64,000 nt of DNA from Tigriopus japonicus (lineage: Eukaryota > Arthropoda > Copepoda > Harpacticoida > Harpacticidae), in the NCBI GenBank assembly GCA_010645155.1, contig CM021314.1, positions 5,446,299-5,510,298 of the forward strand, written 5' to 3'. The notes below the pieces were generated by a model that worked only from the letters and a program-made list of their open reading frames with translations, ran no database searches and was not told where the DNA came from. Numbering within the stretch: the stretch's first letter is position 1; each line of letters opens with the position of its first letter. A program made the translations under genes and the position numbers. This document shows, piece by piece, positions 58,239 through 64,000 of this stretch.

Positions 58239-59075
58239 TTACCGACTGGCCTGAAACCCCTTAGTCCCATCGGGTCCTTTGGGCGCTCGGGTAATCGCAT
58301 TCAGACTGTGAGTCGGTGTGACCGTGGACGGAGCGCCGGACACGGGCGAACCCGGATCACTATGGCCATTGAACGTCTCGTTCTCGTCAGTCTCATCACT
58401 GGCCTCGCCTCGTGAACCCAAGATCCGCAATCGAGCCTGAGCGTACTCTTCCTCCCGTTGTTTTAACGACTTCGGTTTAGCCGACGCGGCATTTCCCGCG
58501 GCGGCCGATCCGCCTTGCGCGGCTAAATTACTCGGCGAACTCGAAGGACGCTTCAGAATTTTGAGCTTGGGTTCGGGCGGTTGATATTCAGTATGCAAGC
58601 TATTATCACCGGACGGCCGGACCATAATTTGCGGTCGAGGCACGATGGAAATCGTCCCGGGGCCCCCGATCGACGGCCCCGCCGACCCCCCGGCTGGGCT
58701 CAATCGCGGCCCGGCAGGATAAGGCGAGATCGGAGGCGGAAAGGCCGACCCACCCGCCCGAACAATGGGCGGAGGTGGGCGGGAATAAGGGTGTCCGCCG
58801 GCACTCCGACGCCCGAAAACGGGCGGAGGCAACATTAAGGCCGGATTAGGCGTGGGTAAAAGCCCACCCGCCCCCGGAGGTGGACCGTATCCGGCGGGTT
58901 GATAACCTCCGGGCGCGAAATAACCGCCCTGGACCGCGTGAGAACCGGATTGAACGGGTTTACTGACCCTCAATCCGTTGAGTTGCGTCTCCAATTGTCC
59001 GGAATCGAAAAGCGTCTCCCAATCATCGGGACTGGGCGGGTCCACGGCCCCGCTGCGCGAAGGATTCGACCACAT
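58239..59075 (-). CDS. SZRD1: SUZ domain-containing protein
   Basis: Probable RNA-binding protein; the SUZ motif binds RNA and SUZ-C may affect localisation. Single exon, 278 residues, against about 150 in human SZRD1. It starts with an acidic DDWETLFDSGQLE like the human WEEAADSGEI. The SUZ part has LKILKRPSSSPSN and later KSLKQREEEYAQARLRILG, matching QREAEYAEARKRILG. The C-terminus APKGPDGTKGFQASR matches the family end RQPLGPDGSQGFKQRR. Between about residues 45 and 160 lies a Pro/Gly-rich insert (GGYQPAGYGPPPGAGG and similar) that accounts for the extra length. The whole gene and its 5' flank are much richer in G+C and CpG than the rest of the window. The start is preceded in frame by no better ATG. 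Confidence 0.9.
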   Translation of the reverse strand: MWSNPSRSGAVDPPSPDDWETLFDSGQLETQLNGLRVSKPVQSGSHAVQGGYFAPGGYQPAGYGPPPGAGGLLPTPNPALMLPPPVFGRRSAGGHPYSRPPPPIVRAGGSAFPPPISPYPAGPRLSPAGGSAGPSIGGPGTISIVPRPQIMVRPSGDNSLHTEYQPPEPKLKILKRPSSSPSNLAAQGGSAAAGNAASAKPKSLKQREEEYAQARLRILGSRGEASDETDENETFNGHSDPGSPVSGAPSTVTPTHSLNAITRAPKGPDGTKGFQASR

Positions 59076-61462
59076 GACGGTCCCGCCTTAACTGAATCGA
59101 GCTCGAGGGGTGGGAGGGCGGGTCATAATCGGCGTGAATGGGCGGGCGGAGGCCGAGCCAGCCTGTCAACCGGACCCCAACGGGGCGGGCGCGTCATGCG
59201 TGAGTGAATCGGCGATGTCAAGCGCGATGAAAAGGTCCAAGGTTTCTTTAGCACCGCATTCTCGGAGGGTGGATTGGGCGTGGAGAGAGAGGGGTGAATC
59301 CAGAAGGGTCAAGGACGAAAACGGGGTTAAACTCCGTAGAACAACTCGTTCGATTGTGGAAACTGTCGATCTTTGTCCGTTTTAAGGCTTGCCAAAACTG
59401 AAAGAGGCTCGTGGGCCAGTTTGGCTCGGAATATCGGCCGGTTGCGATCCATTGTGAATCATTTTGGACAGTTTGGAAAGAAGTTGGGGTTTTATGGAAA
59501 AATAACCGGAGTAGAGTTCTTGTCGATTGAGTTTTGTTGTTTTGCATTGCTTCTTTTTCAGATTATGATAGATCATTCAAACGAAGCGATAAGCGAGGAG
59601 TTTTCTTGATCCCAATTTTATAAACGCTAATTCATGATAGCTCGGAAAATTAAAACCTTTGCCTTTCCGATATAAATACGATAGGTTTATTTTTCACTTG
59701 CAAATCTAAAGAGGGTTTCACATCCAGCCATTTCCGATTAATTGGGCCAATAAGTCGTCTTTTTGGCAGCTCTGCTCATTTCTTGCGTGCAGTCCGCTGT
59801 TGGGACAGTAATACTTCAACTTTAAAAGTAAAAAGTGCAAAGGCAAATCGATGTTTAACGGAAACGCATGAAAGCGGCGTGTTCATAAAATAGTTAATAA
59901 TGCAAAGACATCATGAGCTTAGTTTAGGGTTGATAGTACATTAACTCGAAGTTGGATGAGAACTAGTGTTTAATTATTTTCTGCAGTAAGGTTTCTAAAG
60001 GGGGTTAAAATCGTAAAATATGGAGACACTAGCATTGAGCTGTATTCAACTGACCAACCTACAAAAACTAGGTGACCTCGAGAATAAAATGAAAAAACTG
60101 CAATCAGAGAGAAAGGGCAAAAGTAGTATTTGAAAATATTCTCATCTAGCCACAGTATAATACAGATTTTAGCACATATCACTCCACGCTCTAATTTCAA
60201 TGTGCTCTGAAGTCAATAGTACATAACCCATATTAGTCATTGGTCCTATATGAATTACATTCATTCCTAAATTTTCTGAATCCTAAAGGTTCTTAAACCA
60301 TTTTTGCGCTAGAGCCCCAGTTCTTAGTTCTTCCGCTCTACTATCACCTACTAGGAATGACACCAATGCAGCCTTTTCACGCTCAAACGAGAAACCCTTT
60401 CACATGGTCAGCTGTTTCTTATCAGACTCATCAGTAGCAGCGTTGGTAGTAGTGATGTGACTTGGGCAAGTAATGAGTCATCACAAATACACTTCCCAAG
60501 CTCAAGGAACATCGGAAGATGCAGTTGCTCTTTGAAGAGTTAAGATACTTGCAGTGTGACTTAGAAGAAAAAATGTCAAGTTGCATTTTCGATGATCTTT
60601 TGACCTTAATAATTTAGCAATAAACAGTGGAAGTGATTACAAAAAAAATATTTCAATTTGGATAGCATTTGCAAAACCATGGTTTTTTTTGTTTCGGTTC
60701 TAGGCCACACATGAATGCACTTTTGAGGCTAATCAAGACCAAGATTTAGAAGTCACACTTCCAGAACAATCTCGTTTACTCAGAGTTGCCGGCATGAAAA
60801 AGCAAAATGCCAAATCTTTGTTTAGTATTCTCGAAATATTTTGCATTTCCCCATGTGAGAGAATTGAAGTGTGTAATTTTCTTAAAAATACATCCTTTCA
60901 AAGGTATGGGCCCTATTTAACTGAATCAGCCTGGTTTAGTGAAATTCGGATGGCAAGTTTATTCTTCGTTCATAGCAAATTTGGCAAACCTGTTAGCTGG
61001 GATAAGTACTTGTACAAGCACCCAAGCTATGCCAAGCTTCAGCAAGCCCAAGCATTGTGCCAATACAGCTTGCCCAATCTCTTGTTTGCCCCCCATCACT
61101 AGTTGGTAGGATCATCCAGCGTGACGAAGAAGAATCCGATGTTTAAGAGCCCATGACCGACCCTTCCTCGTCCTTGGGTCGTTGACACTGAAACTTTACT
61201 CATAATGAATTATATTGAATACTTGTTCGAATCAGATTAGCACTATCCCTCAATTTCAGATTCGGCATCTTTGGATTTGAGTCTAGTTTTTTAGTTCATC
61301 ATTCACTCACCAGAGGGAGCCTTGATAGGCCTGATTTGGTCAGAATCCACAACAATAACACGTGAATCCAACGAGAGAAAAGTTTCTCCTTCGGAATTGG
61401 GAATGAAATAAACTTTCCGAACTGATATCTTGCGGAATTATAAGAGACGAAAATCCTTCATC
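59076..61462. other. Intergenic, CpG-rich then AT-rich
   Basis: The first 250 bases are GC- and CpG-rich and likely form the SZRD1 promoter. From 59400 on the sequence is AT-rich with no recognisable gene. A plus-strand frame at 60794-61102 (102 codons) lacks domains and splice support. The right end must hold the IMP4 promoter and 5' untranslated region. Confidence 0.45.
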
Positions 61463-62831
61463 ATGGTAAGCTTTCAGATGTTACATATCAATGGAATGAA
61501 CTATTCGTTCGTTAATCGTATTTCGCTTTAGTGAATATTGTAAATCGTAGGATGAAGTAGATAGATAGGCGGTAATATTACCAAAATGCCTTCACCAGAA
61601 ATTATTTTTGGAAAAAACTGACCTTCTTGAATGTGGCAAAAAATCTTGGTAGGGTCATTTGAAGTTTAAATCCAGGCTTTTGTCAATGCAGTTTTAAGTC
61701 TTTGGTTTAGGACTCCATCAAAAGCCAAAGCTGAAACTAATGATTCTGACAGTTGCCGGTGAGCGCTCTTAAATTTAAAGAATATAAATAGTGATCTCCT
61801 CGCTTTCCTTTGCAGCTTCGTCGTCAGGCTCGTCTTCGACGCGAATATCTGTTTCGTAAAGGCGTCGAAGAACGCCACAAGGCTATTCAGGATAAAAAAG
61901 ACCGTCTCAAACGAGCCATCCAAGGTAAACGAACCCCCAATCCCCTAAGCTTCAAAAATCCCAATCATCTCCGATTAACGGCTCATTTATCCTCGTTTCT
62001 AAATATTCAGAAAACCGATTAATTGACGGCGATCTCCGGCGAGATGCGCTCAGTTTGGCTCAATCGGCCAAATGGGACGATGGTGGGGCGGAATTGGCCC
62101 AATTAACCGGTGGCGAAGGCGGAGGAACGGCGGGCGTGTCCAGTCAAGACGATGAATACCGTTGGGCGGGGGTGGAAGACCCCAAGGTCATGGTCACGAC
62201 CTCGCGCGATCCCTCGGCTCGTTTGAAGAAGTTCGCCAAAGAGTTTCGCTTGATTATTCCCAATGCTCAACGACTCAATCGCGGTAATTACGAGTTCAAA
62301 CAGTTAATTCAGGCGTGTCGAGCCAATGAAGTCACGGACTTTATCGTCCTGCACGAACATCGCGGACAACCCGACGGCTTGGTGCTCTGTCATTTGCCGT
62401 ATGGACCCACGGCTTACTTTACCATCACGGATATGGTCATGCGTCACGATATCCCGGATATCGGGAACATGTCCGAACAGTATCCGCATTTGATCTTTCA
62501 TAATTTCAAGACCCAAATGGGTGAGCGGGTCATGAAGATCCTCAAGTATTTGTTCCCCGTGCCCAAAGAAGAGAGCAAACGCGTGATCACTTTCGCCAAT
62601 CATGATGATTTCATCTCGTTCCGCCATCACACCTACAAAAAAGGTCCTAATGGTCAAGATATCGAGCTAGACGAGGTCGGACCTCGATTCCAATTGAGAC
62701 TGTACGAAATCAAATTGGGAACACTGGAAAATGAGGCCGCGGCCCGATCGGAATGGGCCCTCCGACCTTATATGAATACCAGCGGGAAACGACGATTCAT
62801 GTCGGATGAAGATGGATTTGAGGCTGAATGA
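61463..62831 (+). CDS. IMP4: U3 snoRNP protein IMP4
   Basis: Nucleolar protein of the Mpp10-Imp3-Imp4 subcomplex of the small-subunit processome, needed for 18S rRNA cleavage; Brix domain. Exons 61463-61465 (only the ATG), 61816-61924 and 62011-62831, 310 residues, against 291 in human. The first coding exon contributes just Met before GTAAGC; exon 2 opens CTTCGTCGT, giving MLRRQARLRREYLFRKG, an excellent match to human MLRREARLRREYLYRKA. DDEYRWAGVEDPKVMVTTSR, HEHRGQPDGLVLCHLPYGPT, YFTITDMVMRHDIPD, LFPVPKEESKRVITFANHDD and FRHHTYKKG are family blocks. An AAATAAAA run follows the stop. It converges with the aconitase gene, with 78 bases between stops. Confidence 0.96.
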
Positions 62832-62909
62832 AAATAAAAATAATCGGGGTGTATTGTCACACTTTCAAAAAAATAAATTCAATTTTGTTCATATCAATTA
62901 CGTATGGCT

Positions 62910-63501
62910 TTAAGCTTGGATCATTTTTCGGATCATGTAGTTCAAGATACCGCCATTTCGGTAGTATGTCAATTCCAATTCAGTGTCAAATCGAGCCAAC
63001 ACTTTGAAGGTCTTCCCGGTCGAGACACGAACCTCCAAAATCTGTTGAGGCTTCAGGTCCGAAGGAATATCAATCGAGAACTCCTCTTGTCCCGTCAGCC
63101 CTAAACTTTCGGCATTTTCTCCATTGGTGTACTGCAAGGGTACGATTCCCATCCCCACGAGATTGGAGCGATGAATTCGCTCGTAGGATTCGGCGATCAC
63201 GGCTCGGACTCCTTGGAGGAAAGGTCCTTTGGCGGCCCAATCTCGACTCGAACCGCATCCGTAATCTTGGCCAGCCAAGATGATGAGGTGTTTGCCTTCT
63301 TTCTTGTACTCCTCGGCGGCGTCAAAAACGTCCATCACTTCTTTGGAAGGGATATGCAGGGTTTTGGGTGCGGCATGTCCAATGAACTTGTTCACCAAGC
63401 GAATGTTGGCGAATGTGCCACGGGCCATGATGGCATCGTTGCCTCGGCGTGATCCATAGGAATTGAATTCTCGTGGCGTGATGCCTTTCGAGCCCAGAAA
63501 T
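62910..63501 (-). CDS. ACO1: Cytosolic aconitase / iron regulatory protein 1, last exon
   Basis: C-terminal swivel domain of cytosolic aconitase (citrate to isocitrate), the protein that in animals becomes the iron-responsive-element-binding protein IRP1 when its cluster is lost. This terminal exon gives 196 residues after acceptor tgatttcag. [68 protein letters not shown] and [12 protein letters not shown] are near-identical to the ACO1/IRP1 family and distinct from mitochondrial aconitase. The [10 protein letters not shown] loop with the substrate-binding Ser and Arg residues is intact. The cluster-binding Cys residues are on upstream exons outside the window to the right. Confidence 0.95.
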
Positions 63502-63638
63502 CTGAAATCAAGAGTCAAGCTCTAAGGTAACATAGGTACAAACTCTACTTCATTATACTGTATGTATCTGCCAAAGATGAAAGAGGCCTTCCAGACAGTT
63601 AAGCTTACTTAGAACTGAAATGGTGTCTCTGTCTAAAC

Positions 63639-64000
63639 CAGGGGTCGGCAACCACTTTTGAGCCAAGGACCATAAATGTTGTTCCGTACAAGATGCTCCA
63701 TCAATATTGTATGAACGAAAGAAAGCTTGTGACCTTGTTATGTATGGCGCAGTAAGTCCAAGCCCTGGGACTTGAGCAGTTCTTCATGTGGGTAATGACT
63801 CTAGTGGCCTAGTTCTGCAGCTCACTGCAAGGTCAGTGGGGATTGGGGTGGCACACAAAGAATAATCTCCTACCCACGGTGTTCCGAATGGCGTTTTAGG
63901 TTTGAATCAAAATACCCAAAAACACCATGGCACTTTTTGGACCCACAATTCAATGGGGAACAACTTTACTTTTATTGTATTATATAAGATTAGGTCCAGG
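63639..64000. mobile_element. hAT-type element end, partial
   Basis: CAGGGGTCGGCAACC followed by acttttgagcc is a typical hAT terminal repeat and matches the ends of the elements at 11943 and 23485, although the interior differs (no gtgggcc phrases). No complementary right end is seen before the window stops, so the element, or its decayed remainder, runs out of the window. It lies in an upstream intron of the ACO1 gene. Confidence 0.6.

Noticed and set aside
60794..61102. Plus-strand frame of 102 codons upstream of IMP4
   Set aside because: No domain or splice evidence; composition like the surroundings.
62304..62657. Minus-strand frame of 117 codons in IMP4
   Set aside because: Shadow of the strongly conserved IMP4 reading frame.
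1..64000. CRISPR arrays, operons with ribosome-binding sites, rRNA genes
   Set aside because: The window is eukaryotic; no regular spaced repeats, rRNA or prokaryotic features were seen.

Overview
The window is AT-rich animal nuclear DNA with spliced genes, many short introns (about 50-70 bases), degenerate transposons and one assembly gap (N run, 39848-40294). The gene set (FoxP, NOX5-type NADPH oxidase, pipe/UST-like sulfotransferases, a Ly6 protein, the cytosolic aconitase/IRP1 C-terminus) fits an arthropod. Compact gene structure makes me think of a crustacean such as a copepod, but that is inference; no species marker was read.

Layout. 1-8 kb: gene-poor DNA, then several exons of FoxP on the minus strand. 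8-13 kb: a three-copy dispersed repeat, a dead mariner transposase, a small four-exon gene of no family I know, and a hAT-type miniature element. 13-24 kb: long gene-poor tract with a foldback hairpin and a few possible exons. 24-28 kb: RPP14 and ISY1 on the plus strand with only 20 bases between stop and start, then a Ly6 gene converging on them. 30.9-32.5 kb: second copy of the unknown small gene with its downstream repeat, so the block at 10.5-12.7 kb is duplicated here. 33-42 kb: LINE remnants, a foldback transposon, the gap, and two paralogous 2-O-sulfotransferase genes with the same four-exon plan. 42.5-48 kb: a non-canonical mitochondrial carrier, a divergent homeobox gene and a double-FKBP secretory protein. 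49-57.5 kb: a secreted glycosidase-like protein carrying a kringle domain, and an MFS transporter whose 3.1-kb intron contains an intronless NOX5 gene on the opposite strand. 58-64 kb: GC-rich SZRD1, IMP4, and the last exon of ACO1/IRP1, with another hAT end at the right edge.

Most genes are unrelated housekeeping or regulatory units, not a pathway. RPP14 (tRNA 5' processing), ISY1 (splicing) and IMP4 (rRNA processing) are all RNA-processing genes, and the first two may share a transcript. The most unusual items are the duplicated unknown gene family, the kringle set into a TIM-barrel-like enzyme, the noncanonical carrier, the homeodomain with Arg at position 50, the nested intronless NOX5, and a 60-base-arm hairpin inside an RPP14 intron. 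Splice sites were assigned by eye from GT-AG signals, phase agreement and protein similarity; no alignment or expression data were available.
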